A stretch of DNA of 64,000 bases from Onchocerca lupi (GCA_028564675.1 JAOVVO010000360.1:16872-80871), one strand, 5' to 3'. Numbered from the stretch's first letter, positions 14,401 to 28,200 are shown. Numbers and translations are program-made. The notes: generated from the letters alone by a model not told the origin.

Positions 14401-16476
14401 GTGCCTGTATAATCAATTTATTTAATTGTTCAAACTGTTTATAGCTAAACAAAACTATGTGGTTCATTTGTTGGCATAATTAGCTATCTAAGAGAAACAT
14501 TGATTGGTCATGTTTATCTTGTTTTAACAACTGCTGAAGAAGCGCTATATTAATGGGAAGAAAATAAATATAAACAGCTTATTTTTTAAGGGTGTGGCTA
14601 CTGCAAAAGAGCGAAGCCTAAATTTTTTGAAGCCTCCAAAGTACTTGCTGCTGACGCAAGGATCGTTTTGGGCGCTGTTGATTGTACGGTTGAAAGGTCC
14701 TTATGTCAAGAATATAAAATACAGGTTAGAAATTATTGCTTTTTGGGACGCTGGCATGTGTACGTCTCGGCAACCTTGACCGTCATTGTATTTTTTTTTT
14801 AATTTAATTTATTTTTTGAATACTAAGTTAGAGTTTGGAAGTTTATTTCGTAAATGCAGAAGCGTAAACGCGTAAACTGTTGTAGATAGTAGTGAATTGG
14901 TCTACAGAATTTTTATGTGAATTGGTCTACAGAATTTTTATGTGAATTGGTCTACAGAATTTTTATGGATCACAGTAAACTTATTTAAAAAGCTTTTTTG
15001 AACTGTGAAATGATTCACCTTATCGAATGAATGGGAAAAATGGCATCAAATGAAGGCTTTATTAAGAGAAGGAATAAATTAGGAGGCTGCTGATTTGCTG
15101 AATCTTTAGTCCATTACTGATTTCTTTAAAATATCTTGTTTTCAGGGATTTCCAACAATCATTTATCTATCATATGGCAAAAATCGTATCGATTATGCTG
15201 GTGAACATGAAACTACATCATTCATTACGTTTGTAGAAAGTGGTGGGCAAATTTCGAAGTAAGTTCCTTACTGTTTTGTCAAGGATTTGTAAGATGTGTT
15301 TGAAATGGTTTCGTTTACTGCGTTTCCATCATATTTTTGAATTTCCATAAGGGCTTTATTGCTTCTCTTTTTTTTTTTTTCGAAAAGATAAAAAAATGGT
15401 TGTCTATTTTATAGCAAAAAAATTTTTTGGAAGAACCTTTTTTTATAGTGGGAAAAAAAAAACGATCATTACCGACTTTAATTTAATACTTCATCTCATC
15501 GACAGTTCTTTTTTCTGTGCATAGAACCGAAAAAATATTTTGCCAGAGGTGCTTTCCATTGGAGCTTTTTTTTCTCTTCGGTTCTTCTTTTTTTCTTGGC
15601 ACATGAAGCAATTAAGTAAAGTGTTTCTTTTTTTTCTTGTTTAAATAAAATTCCATTTTTTTTTCAGACCGCAAAGTTCTATTCCCGAGTTTGACTTTGG
15701 AGATGTAGTGACAGTCCTCGATGAGAACAATTTCGATAGGATTATCAGTAGTGGAAACGTTTTTGTAATGTTTTTCTCGCCGTGTAAGTTTTACTATTAA
15801 TGTATTAGCAGTATACGACTAAATAAAGGGTGAAATCTTACGGCAGGAAATGGTAAGGGGTAGGTTCTTCAACATTTAAGCATTTTGGCAAAAAATTCCA
15901 TGCTATTATAAGTATAGATCACTTTTGTTGCTATTTTCTTGTTTGTTAGGGTGTGGACATTGCAAAGCAGTAAAACCAGCATTCCGTGAAGCTGCGGAAC
16001 AATCTCACTTCGGCAAATTCGCCGTGGTCGATTGCACTGCTTGGAATGGTACCATTTGTTCACTGTTTGGCTTTTCCGTAATAATATTGAGTAAAAATTT
16101 CATAGTTACTGAGTTTCGTAGTTTTTTCAAATATCGGAAAATGCCATCAAATATACTGTTGATATAACTAGCATAAATTACTGAAAACATAATATGTAAA
16201 TAATACAAATAAGGAAAAATATAGTGAAATATAGTTATAAGTGGTAGTTCCTAGATTAGATATATGAGAGAGATATATGAAATTTCTTGAGTAATCGGAA
16301 TTCTCGATTGAAATTCCTCAATTACAGATCTTTGTGAGAGGCAGAGCGTGAAAGGGTACCCGACTTTTCAGATATTTGTTAATGGTGTACAACATGATTA
16401 TAGTGGTAATCGAACTTCATCTGACTTTACTACTGCTTTTATGAAAGTAGTTGCATCAACTAAAATTGATCTATAA
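11440..16476 (+). CDS. PDIA5/PDIR-like protein disulfide isomerase with four CxxC domains
   Basis: ER thiol-disulfide oxidoreductase that forms and shuffles disulfides in secretory proteins. Exons: 11440-11717, 11969-12101, 12418-12533, 12683-12848, 12953-13127, 13512-13620, 13849-13968, 14084-14220, 14591-14724, 15146-15258, 15668-15783, 15950-16048, 16328-16476; phases agree and give 614 residues from the ATG at 11440. A non-catalytic thioredoxin domain (about 1-130) matches the PDIR N-terminus (VAQINCNNGELRKLCKKLKI). Four catalytic domains follow with WCGFC (164-168), WCSHC (290-294), WCGYC (412-416) and WCGHC (533-537). cis-Pro motifs GYPT, GYPT, GFPT and GYPT are all visible. Mammalian PDIA5 has three catalytic sites, so the fourth domain is extra. 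The C-terminus KIDL is only loosely KDEL-like. The N-terminus is uncertain: an acceptor at 11417 and hydrophobic codons (GFLFILI) just before the ATG suggest a signal peptide reaching upstream. The intron 13128-13511 lacks a normal AG acceptor at the position that keeps WCSHC. Confidence 0.93.
14892..14966. repeat. Three-copy 25-bp tandem repeat
   Basis: The 25-base unit beginning GTGAATTGGTCTACAG is repeated three times without change. It lies in the PDI gene intron between exons 14591-14724 and 15146-15258. Confidence 0.95.
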
Positions 16477-17749
16477 TGTGATAAGTTATATCAGTGCACG
16501 ATTTGATTCATATCATTTAAATATTTAATGTCACTTATTAAGTTTAATATGACTACTTTTTTTTAGAAGTTTGTTTCTTTTTAGACGATTTTAGTCTACA
16601 AATGGCTATTATAGCGCCTAGCGCATAACTATTATTGGTAATTTTTTTTTCTTCCTAATTCATCATATATATTCATTTATTTGTCCACATTACAGTTAGG
16701 GTGGGGAATCAGCAGAGGAACTATTTCAAAAAGCGGTAGACTGTTTGCGCAAAGTCATTTCTTTCTTTGGCATTGAAGCTAATTTTTTCAGAAGTATGCA
16801 GTGTTACGTTAATTAATCAAGCTTGCGCCATTTCATTTATTTTTACAGCATCTATCCATTTCTTTTTGCTCAGACTTTCAATTTTCCCTCATAATTTTTA
16901 GGTACTTATTAATAAAGCATCCGATGTAGTCTATTAATTTAACATTCGTCAATTTGGAGAAATCCAGATAGGGCTGCTAAAAAAATTATTTAAGAAGTAA
17001 ACAAATGATTCTTATATTTATTACGTTTACGAACACTGCAAATTCAATTAAAGTGATCTGTTTCCAAAATGCACCATTCTTAGTCGTTGTCCGATTTCAC
17101 GTGAAACAATTATCGAGGCGAAAAATTAACGGCGAGATAAAGGATGCATGCAGACAAACAGAGGAATTAGTTTTTGTTATAAATATTAAGAGTCTGATGC
17201 GAAATGAAGTAGGAAGGTAAAATGTATATATTTTGCATAATAGGATTTACGGTAACTTTTTCGTAAAAAAGGATGCATAAATTTTTACGAGAAATGTTGA
17301 TTTGTTTGATAAAACACAAAGGGGAATGACAATGTGACGTAGAGTTTGGAAATTGCTGATACATAGTCCCAATTGGGAATTTTTCTTGGATAACTTCAAA
17401 TGTTTTAATGTCGAGGACAGGGCATTCGAAACTAGCTTTTCTTTGTTTTATTGTTTTTTTTTTTTTTATTTTTTTTATACATTTATTATCGTGTTCACCA
17501 ATTTCCTTACCACATATCCGACGAAGGTATTATTGTTTTCCTGATATAGCTTTTTCGGAATTACAATTCTGAGTCGCAAGTTCTCACCAGTGTTGATCAT
17601 TTTTCTAATTTAATATTTAATTATATATTATATCGAAGGAAATTTAAAAATATAGTCCGAAAAATAAATTCCAACAAACATAAGAGATTAATAAAATTTT
17701 TACAATATTTATGATTTTCCGAACCATAACGATTTGGATATTATACATA

Positions 17750-17783
17750 TTCAGGACTGTATGGGGGACACAGACATCATCTA
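17750..17783 (-). other. Twin conserved element, copy 1 (terminal-exon-like)
   Basis: 34 nt, 32 identical to copy 2 at 18301-18334. Read on the minus strand it follows a strong acceptor (T-run then CTAG) and opens with ATGATG, then TGA after nine codons (MMSVSPIQS). Copy 2 has the same acceptor position, length and stop. It lies in the presumed 3' region of the minus-strand KDM3-like gene. It could be an alternative last exon, a 3'-UTR element or a small repeat. Confidence 0.6.
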
Positions 17784-18300
17784 GAAAAAAATCCAAATGA
17801 AAAAGTTATAAATAAAAACTCATACTGCGTTCCTTTCGTACTAACACCATCAAAAACAAAAAATATACAAGATAAATTGCTCTGTCTCACGACGAACTAA
17901 ACTAATATCAAGTTAATTTTTTATACAAGAAGAACAGTCTCAAACCAAAAAAACTCTCTCTATTTCTAAAAAAAATATACAACATCGATGCAGCGCAGCA
18001 CACCAATATAAACATTTATATGTCTACAATCCTATTGACTCCGGAGTAATTTTTAAAAATAAAAATAGTATAAAATTTTCTTAAAATCCATCCCCAAGAA
18101 AACATTAAAAATAAAAATTTTAAAATTTTCCGAAGACTTATCTCTGTAATGTCTTAACCAATAATTTTTAATCAAACAAATAATTCAAATAAAAAATAAG
18201 CAAAAAAGTTGTTAAAAACTTCATTCATACTTGAAACCATTGAAAAAGAAAAGATTTATACTATTTTTTATACTAGAGAAAAATTTTATATATTGATGAA

Positions 18301-18334
18301 TTCAGGACTGCATGGGGGCCACAGACATCATCTA
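18301..18334 (-). other. Twin conserved element, copy 2 (terminal-exon-like)
   Basis: Second copy of the 17750 element, 551 bp away. On the minus strand it is preceded by a pyrimidine-rich stretch ending TTTAG and reads MMSVAPMQS then TGA. The two differences from copy 1 leave reading frame and length unchanged. The flanks of the copies are not obviously alike, which argues against one recent long duplication. Confidence 0.6.
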
Positions 18335-19791
18335 AAGAGTTAGACGAACCGAGAGAAGGAATACTGCAATAAACATGAAAAACAATTTAAGAAAAAAAAG
18401 AACTATAAAAAATAACGAGGGTGGAAAATGGTCAGTTAAAGCTGGAAGACGTAATGAACTATTAAGAAGGTTATACCATACCTTGAATAAACTAATATTT
18501 TCAGTAATTAGAATTCTTCCACCTTTTGAAAAATATTGGACGGAGTAACGGTGATGAATATAGGTATTTATGATTAGTTGAAGTTTTCTTTAGTTTTCAA
18601 GCCAAAAAACTTGAAGTTTTTAATTCGAAAGTTCCAACAATCAATCATTCGAAAGATACGCACTACTTTTGCCTCATTTGGCAATTTACAATGATTTTTT
18701 TCACGCAAAAAGAAATATTGATTTTATACTGAAAGCAATAATTCATCCTTGAAATATTTATTGGTGTACTATAGTTAAAATTTCAAATTTCTCGTTAAAA
18801 AAATTCCAATGAATCCCGGGTTTTTTTATTTTCCTAATCAGTAAGTCTCAGTGATACTATACAATATTTCTTTTTTCTTGTGTGGCAAAAAGTAGTGAGA
18901 AAACTTTGTTCGCTGAATATACCGATACATTCATAACAGAATATTCATCATTCATCCAGAACTGCTAATGACGCCGGCGATGGATACAATTCGCTTCTCT
19001 CCACAACTCTCTAATTTAAATATAGGAAAAAGTTTTTAAACAAAATTAAAAATATTCGGAACACTGAATTCTCCCTAAATCTTTATCGTTAATGGGGATT
19101 CATCCATAAAGTACTGTCACTGCTGCTTTCAATGAGATTATCCGGATGCACAAATTAATCCTCATTTTCTAAATTCAACAACGCCCTGCCATACTGTCTT
19201 GCATCGGAAATATTACAGAGGTCACACCATGTTAAACCATCGGCCCAATTAAATCCCTCCGCCTCCATAGCCCTGAGAAACACACTTTCCCTCTAATCCT
19301 AGATATAAAACGTCTCGAAATATTCCATAAATAACGCAAGCCATTTCAGTAAGTCCCTCTTAGAATATTTGAAATGTTTCCAAAATGCTGTTCGGATGAG
19401 AGCTTCAAATTGATGTGAATATTCAAAATTTGACCAAAGTGAATGCCAGCAAGGCTGACTAGTCCAGAATTATTTGCCAAGAGATTGTTTTTCATTTATA
19501 TTGGGCTTTAAATTATGTTTAATTTCATTAACGTGATTTATATTTTTGCTTGTCACGAAGTTATTTCGACATATACCGGACAACTTTTGATAAGGATTTA
19601 TTTTTCAAAACTCATGAACATAAGAATTTACAATGGCACAGGAATTCATTATATACAAATAAAGCTCCACATGTGGCTTTTATAGAAATTTCCTTATATG
19701 CATAGTTAAAATGAATTAGGAAATAAATTTTTTGAGAAATCGCGAAGTTTTGCATGTAAAGTGAGTATATCGTGGATCCCCATACATCACA

Positions 19792-22700
19792 TTACTGGGG
19801 AAGACTCGATGTTGCCAATCCAGGTTCGCTGTTTTGCAGTACAGCTGATGATGCAGCACATGCTAAGTGCAACAATTTGTCTACCTGAAATTTTTAAAAT
19901 TAATCTTTGCTAATTTATTGATTTAAAGAAAACCAGCATCCAGGTGACCTAAGAGAAGAACCTGGTGCGAAAGTTTTAGAAAAAAAGAAATCCTTGGAAA
20001 TACCTAAAAAAAAAAAATAAAAATAAAAAATAAAAAATATGAAAAAACAGAAAGGATTATCTACCTGCACAAGATCATCTTTGGCTCGCAGGAATCGCAA
20101 TTCATCAGTGACTGTTACTGTACATTCAATGCCTTCTGGAGCAACAAAATCCTCAGCAATCTTTAAAAATGATTATTTTCAAAATTTTTTTTGATTTAAA
20201 CTTAGCAGAATGTCATCAAAAATAAGATAATAAAAGATTCGAAAATATACCTTAATGCATGAATGGATATTCTGAACTTGATGGGCTGCTCCAGAAGGTA
20301 TAAATACAACGTCGCCTTCATTCTGCACAAACATGCGGCATTCAATTCCTGTAGCGAATTTTCGATATTATTAACTAACATGAATTGACTCAACAGAAAT
20401 CATCCATTGTTTTGATAAAGGAAATGAAATAATTAAAAATAATGATTTTAAAGTTGAGAAAAACCTCTTTCTTCGAAAAAATCCATCATTTCACGCGTCA
20501 CCACCACGTCCTGGTTGTGAATAACATCACCTTTCCATTCTTCCCCCTAAATAAATTACGATATAATTATACCATAATTATTTTCCATCATGTGAATACC
20601 GAATTTTGGATCGTATGCAAAATCAAACTGACGAAATTTCGAAATAACCGCACTTTCATTTCTTTCCATTCTGCAATGGCAGCACGAATTTTCATGTTAT
20701 CATTGGGATGAAATATCTTCCAGATAGCACCAGCCTTCTCCGGTTCACGAAGAGCACGCTCCTTGTGATACCCACGGAAACCCTCTGCATTCAAGCGTTG
20801 TTCAACAACTAAAATAATTCAGTTTCATATTATTTTACGTTATTGTGATATCAATAGGAAGTTGCGAAAAATAAATAAAGTTGATTCGAAGTCAAAACAT
20901 AAAAAAATCGAACATTAATCATTAAATTGCGGGGCATTACATAATCCTACATTGGGTAATACCAATACCTGCTAAACTATGGGGAAACTTTTTCAAATTC
21001 ATAAATATTAAAAACACCTACTATCTCTCACTTCTTGTCTTGACATTTCGGCCGGTGCTTTAACAAATGGTAAAAAATTCACTGCATCAGATACATCAAG
21101 GTGCAATGGAGTAGAAGCCAAATGCGGGGCATTGTATAATCCTACAAAATGATCATATCATTTTTGACAAGCAAATAAAAACATCATTTTGATATCGAAA
21201 AACATGTAAAAATTTATAAGATTTCAAAAAAAAATTCTTAAAAAAAAATATAAAGCCAAAGCATGCCGAAACAAATATAGACTTTCGGTCCTGGATCTGG
21301 TCGCTCACGTTTACCATTGAATAAATTCAGCAAGTTCAATCTGCCACGGCCACTTTCCTCGCGATTAATATGAGTGTAATCCAGAAAGGGCATGATCTCG
21401 TACAAATTTACATACTGTTCAGGAGCAATATTAGAAAATAATTTCGACTCTGGGAAATCTTTTATCTGAAAAAAAAAATAATAATCATAATTCCGGATCA
21501 GGAGTGCAAATTTCAGAAAGATGAAACAAATATCATGATATAAAATTTGAATGGATTATTTTCGACAGGAATAATTCTTGACCAATAAGTTTGAAAATTT
21601 CTTTGACAGCTTAAAGGATAGCTTCAAACAGTTTCACCTTCATATAACAGTCATTGACGTCTCGCTTTAATCCAAATTTCGACCAGAACATTTTCAGTGA
21701 ACACGGTCTGTCACGGATCATTACAGGTGAAAAATCTCCACTATTCAGAATACATAAATTCCGATCACCTGCAAACTTTTGAAACTGTGATCAGCAAAAA
21801 AAAATCAGTTTGGTACTCAATTAATGAACTTCATTATATGTGAAAAGAACAACTAATAGCATAAATACAGCAGAAGCCAAATCTATCATTGCGTTTCTAA
21901 TTTTTGAACCGCTGTCTCACCGAAAAAACCTAACATGAAGCTTTCTGAAATAACGATAGCAAGTTATTATACAAATGTTTCTAATAATGATGGAACAATC
22001 CAATAAAATTTTTAAAAGAAAAGTAGAACTAACAAGCCACAATTTTTTCAAAGGCTTCTTGCGTCCACAATGATCGACGATAACGGGGATGACGATTCAC
22101 ATTTTCAACTATAATAGGATTGTGCGCAGTTAACTGAGCTTTAAAACGGGCGTACGCATCCAATAAAAACTGAAAAAGATATTGGATCAAAGGAGAAATT
22201 TCAAGAAGTTTTAAACAGTGTCACCATCTGTGACTTGAAACAAAAAGTTCAGGTATAAGAAAAAGAGAACTGCACAACTTCGACAGCAGGAACACTCGAA
22301 AGTCCTTGCCTGATCCTCGATAACACAGATTGTTTCGATCGGAAATTTCGAAGGAGGGGAAAATCGAGGACAATAGCACTTATTCTAAAACGAATATCAA
22401 AGTTAATATTTAAGCTGAATATTTGTACAGCTCAAAATTAAAACATTTATCACTACAAAAATCATAAATTTGAGAAAATTTGTTTAATTTGTTTAATGTT
22501 TCGAGATATGTGAAAAAAAAAAACGACGAAAACCATATAGAAAGAAAGGAGATAATGAATGTTTTTTTTAGAAATACATGAGTTCAATAGATATTTTTGT
22601 ACTTAATAAATCATGATCATAGAAGAAATAACTAAGAAAAGAGAATACACACGAGAACACAAGCATCAATAATGACATTTCGCAATGCACGAAATCACAG

Positions 22701-25261
22701 TCAAGGGAGAAGCTGGATAATCAAACTTCAAATATTTGAGCAAATAATAGGAAAGAAATGAGCTCCTTAACCTCCTGAAACAATTTCATATTATATCCTC
22801 TTCCATGATTACCGTTACATGAAGCACCACTCTTCTTGATACCATACCGTTCCAACTGTCCCATCGACCAGCAAAGTGTATCACGAAAAATATCTTCAAA
22901 TATAAGCAAATTAAAATTACAATGCAAAATATTGTAACTGATCATGTAATTCAGTGAAATGAAATGTTCAAATGAAAATTTATTTACTACGAAGTTTCTG
23001 TCAAAAAACTATGTTAAATCATTATCAATTTCATATATTTTTATTAATCAGAGCTCTAAGAAAGAAGGAAAAATCAACTTCATCCAGATGAAACCTAGTT
23101 ACTATTTGTATTTAAACTGGACCGAAAAAATGAAGAGAAAAACATACCAAATGAAGGCAGAAAAGAACCTAAGTGGAACATAGTAGCATCGTGAATGTGA
23201 CCATTCAGACAAGGAAGTGATTTTAACCAATTGGGGGGGAATGAATCTGAAAATATTTCCTCTCTCGCTTTTAAATTTAAAATCAGTTGATAAGAAAAGA
23301 ATGAAATTCTGACAAAGAGAAGGAATAAGAGGCAGAAAAAGAAGGAAGAAAAAAGGACTGAATTTATTAAGTTATGAGAAAGGTGTGTTTGAATTAGTCA
23401 TTATTGATTTCTTTTATATCACTATGCAGTAAAAACTTCGGCAGAAACAAAAGCATACTGCAGAGTTGACTGTACAAATCTTCCGGATAAAATTTTAAAG
23501 AATTGAAAATGCAAGATTTTTATGATGTAAAATGATTTCTGAAAAGTCAACCGGACTTGGGATCCCATATCCACGTTTCGTATATCAAGAAGCTGTTTTC
23601 ATCAATCTATATAAATAAATTCATTAATGAATACAGTGACTTCTTAACGATGTAACTAAATCAGAGGATGGATATTGCCATTCTAATTCAATTAAATTAA
23701 TTCAGATTTCGAATAAAGAAAGCAAAGCCCTAAATAAATGTGCATGTATCCAGTATTCATGAGAACACTCACTTCAACGCCTTTTTCTATTGAATCTCAT
23801 TGAATAATATGTATGGAATACCCATGACTACTTGAACAATATGTATCTTGTGATTTTCTCATTGACTATAATCGTTTTTCAGCCGTATTTACTTCACTTC
23901 GTTTTACATTCAGTCAATGTAATTCATCCGTCTATGTGGATGATCAAAAATGGAGAAAGATCTCCGTTTTTGATAATCCACATAGCTTCTTTTTTTAATT
24001 TTTACAATAAGACCGTTTCGGATGCATTTGGGCCGTAGAAAGCCGAATCAATTCTATGTTTCCCAAAACTTCAGTGCAATTTTACCAAAAGTCATCATAC
24101 TGTTTTCCCATCTTTTAACACTTACTTGAAATTTATCGGAAAGTATTCTTTTTGCTTCCTTAAATAATTTAATTTTCACTTCAAGTTCAAGTTTTGTTTC
24201 GTGATGATGTTACCATTTCTCCAGATCCTCTCATCATTTTCAACAAGCATTTGCACTTCCAACGTTCATCAAATTTTGACCATTCGGCAATACTAACAAA
24301 ATGGATTTCGAGAAGTATTCATGACAATTTCAAATCCATGCTTTTAAAAATCATTCGAGGATTTTTTATTTCCTTTAGCAAAATTTGCCGAATGGGTTCT
24401 CTCAACCGCTTTTTGTCAGGAATCCACGCTTCTTCTATTCAATGTTTTGTAGCGATTAAGAAATGCGCTTCCACTACATGATCAACGAATGCGTACAGCT
24501 ATGCGCTTCTATTCTGGTATCGATGTACAACAGCGTCAAGTATACCCTTTGTATTGTGCCAATCGCTTTAACTATGATCTAGCAAACTTCGCATATACAC
24601 ATTGCTTATGATAGTTATTCGAAATCCGAAACAATCACCTACATCACAAACGAAATGTTTTCGAATTACTGTTAAGACGAATTTCCTAAAATGATATTCG
24701 ACAAATCAAATAGCGAGCTTGACAAATGAATTCATTCTTCAACCTTCATGCTTAACCTGGCATAATATTTTAGATCAGCCATGTGAAAGAAACCCCCTTT
24801 TCAGAGTGGTTCAAATTACGTCATCAAAGCGACATAAGTTGCTACGCTCAAAATCATGTAATTTACTTTTAATCGATCTGCTTATTACATCGCTCTCATA
24901 ATAATTAGCCCCATTCTATCTACATGTAATAAAGGATTAAAAAAAATTCAGCTAAATAAAGTTTTAGTCTTAATAACATTTTACAATAAACAAATTAATT
25001 TAGCACCACAACACTAACGATCATGTTGATGACATATGGATTTTGATAAACTTACTGACTTATTAGAATTTACTTAAAGAAATGTACCAATTAGAGAAAT
25101 ATTAAAACGTGTTTGCATAGTTTTAGAGAACATTTACACTTTGATTTTATAAGAAATTTTATAAAGCTTAATCTGCAGAGCATTTAGTAGTATGTAGACT
25201 TCCATACCATGAACAGTTGCAATTCTATTCAGAAGTGAATTCTTATGATACAGGAAAAAAA

Positions 25262-25293
<32 letters not shown>

Positions 25294-28200
25294 ATACAAT
25301 AAACAATATTGGCCATACCTCTTCCATCCAATTCTTTATAGCACATTGTGCATAATTCCGACCCACAAATTCTACAACAAAAATGAGCATTTAGAATGGC
25401 AAATTGACACGAATCACATACTTGTTTTGCACCGAACGCATGATTGTAGTATGCTTCTCTCTCTACAATGAAGTGTCATATAGAAAAAATGATTCAACAC
25501 CACGAATGAAATATGATCTGGACATCTCACGGCCTTATTGGTTGAGCGCTGATAATGTCAAAGCATTGCAGCAAATATTCTTGGAAGGTTCAAGAAATCC
25601 AAAAAAATATCGCTATGTGCTGGGCGGCAACGTTGTGCTGTTTAAATTACTCACAGCAACATTGCGCTGTTTAAATTACTCAAAGCCATTCAAAAAATGT
25701 TTAAATGTTTAAACATAATATTTTGAGGTTGACAAGTTCCTCTATCTAGGGTAATGCATAGCCGTGATACGTGCAACTAAATTACCACATGAAGAGCGAT
25801 GCGCTAGATGATGCCAGTCTCAGTAGCTAAAATAGGTAGACAAAGTGTTGGTTAACACGGCAAATATGTTTCTTTATCAAAATAATTTGTTAGAATTTTC
25901 CGTGTTCTAAAACCCAAAAATGCATAAGTAAAACTCATTAGAATCGTGGTCAGAAGTATTCCAATTATTTTAAATTAGATCCGAAATGTTACAAATAACA
26001 TAAAATAAAATATAAAGTTTGATAACTGAACAGTTCATACATTATATCGAAAATTCATCAAGTAGATGAAGTACTTACATCTTCAATTTATTATCCAGAA
26101 GATTTTGAAAAAATCGGCTGAACTTACCACAGAAGCCTGATATGGCTTCTTCTTCACGATGTACTACTTTTTCGTAATTTGAATATACACACTGCAGAAC
26201 ATACGCAGCCATTTGAGCCGCTTCCGCCTTTTCCTTAGGCTTGCCTGAAAAAATTCTTCTTTCCCTTCATTAAACCAAAAGTATGAAAGAGCAAGAAGTT
26301 ATAAAACCATATATGAGCGGAGTTGGGGGCAATTCTATTCGATCTTCAGATGTTAAAAAGATCCTAAATCTCTTACTTCTCTTGAAGAATTACGATATAA
26401 AATAATCAAACCGGTAGTGAACTTTTCATCAAAGAATTGTTCCATGCGAACATCCACTTCATCCAGTAGAAATGATGATTTAATTTTTTCGATATCACTG
26501 ATCAAAAGATGGCGGCACAATTTGGGGTTGTTACGATCACGTCTGAAAATAACGACAAAAAAATCCGTAGCAAGTCTTTTCAAACATATATTTGTTATAT
26601 AAAAAAACTTTTCAAAATCAAATAAACCTGAATTCATATTTTTTCTCATTTAAATCTGGCATACAACATTTCGTAATGGGAGAAAAAGGACCTGTTGAGG
26701 AGAAATATAACGACCGTAATAGTCATTTTCATAAACAAAAACTTACAACATGCGGTTGTAGAAACGACAATCCATAGCCTTATCTTTATCCGGTATAGTA
26801 GCGCAAATGATGCAAGGATCATACGAGGAAATCGCGCAGGGTTTTTCCTGAAAGATACTTACTAATTCTCATAACGTGGGAAAATTAACTATTTTTCAAT
26901 TTCAGAACCTTTAGATTGACTTATCAGCAGAGATTTAAATTATTTAATATCTCAATATTGCAATAATTCACTTGCTGAAAAAACGAAAAACTATTTTTCA
27001 ATTGATTGGATTGCACCATAAAATTATTTACTATAAATGATGCGAATATATGAAACATTTCTCCCCACCTGCAAACGCCAATTCACTAGATCACAAGATG
27101 CTTCTATCATTTCTCGAAAATACTTGTATTTTTTGGGTTCATTATAACGACTACATTGTACAGTTTCGCCCCTCGCATTATAATCTGGAATGTAACAATA
27201 ACGATAGGTAGTGGAAATTGTACACAAAAATTCGCAATGCCTAAAAGCAATATTTCGGAGGAATGGATTCTGAACACCGAAACTAACTCTACTTATTTGA
27301 GAAAACAAAAAAATATACAAACAAGGAATTAAAAAAAAAAAAAAAAATGAACTATTTCCAGTAACGGTTGAATATTCACTTGAGGTGTTTTTCATGGAAG
27401 TTTTTTCCTTCAAATTCCGACCAACACGACGCAATCCTAAACAAATTTATCAGTAACAACAAATTTTTCACGACCTCTATACATAACTCTCACTCATCCT
27501 GATCTCTTTAGTCATCTTCATAAAGATTTTGTTGCTACATAATTCTAGAAGACTAAAACCAAAAAATCTAATCAAAAGTTCATTACAAATTGATTGGAGG
27601 CAATTTTCGGAATTTGGACTAAAAAACCAACTGTGTGGCATGATAAGACGTTCCCCAATAATTTCGCCATATATATCTTTTTTATTGCCTGTCGTTTGAA
27701 TTGAACCATCACTTTCGCAACATGTTTCATTATCAAATGAATCAGTCTCAAAATGATCTCCCGCAGTTCTTGATCTTTTGGGAGATATTGCCGCATCTGA
27801 TTGTATGTCTAAACATCGATGTATTGCCTTCACACAAATTCACAAAATATTCAAGATTACCAGGTGGTGCGCGAGCGATAAAAGCCAGGTAATGCCAAAG
27901 CTTTGTGGGATATATTGATTTGAAAATTTCAGAAAGAAAACTAACGTTCACTGATTTGGAAAGGTCCAAACACAGGAAGATTGGGCAATAGGCTTATGAA
28001 ATGCAGTGATATCATTTTAATATAGTACTTCGTTTTCGTGAGAGACAGTGTTGTACATAAAGTGGAAGCACACAATCACTGGGAGATGAAGCATACCAAA
28101 TATTATCCAAACTTATAATTTTGGTACAATTCGTAAGAACTAACCGAAAATATTTCGAAGAAAAACAATAGGGAAATTAAACTTACTCCAGTTATTACTC

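Larger units (their letters stand above)
16477..19791. other. Convergent intergenic region between PDI and KDM3-like genes
   Basis: About 3.3 kb of AT-rich sequence between two converging genes, so it must hold both 3' UTRs and polyadenylation sites. It contains an exon-like open stretch at 16700-16817 and the twin 34-nt elements at 17750 and 18301. Long stretches (17800-18300, 18340-19700) show only A/T-rich sequence with no coding signal I can support. Confidence 0.6.

Noticed and set aside
24194..24481. 95-codon plus-strand open frame in the KDM3-like intron
   Set aside because: No domain, no repeat-element signature I can defend, and the reverse strand is full of stops.
25404..25712. 102-codon plus-strand open frame in the KDM3-like intron
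   Set aside because: It overlaps a local tandem duplication, has no splice partners and no recognisable domain.
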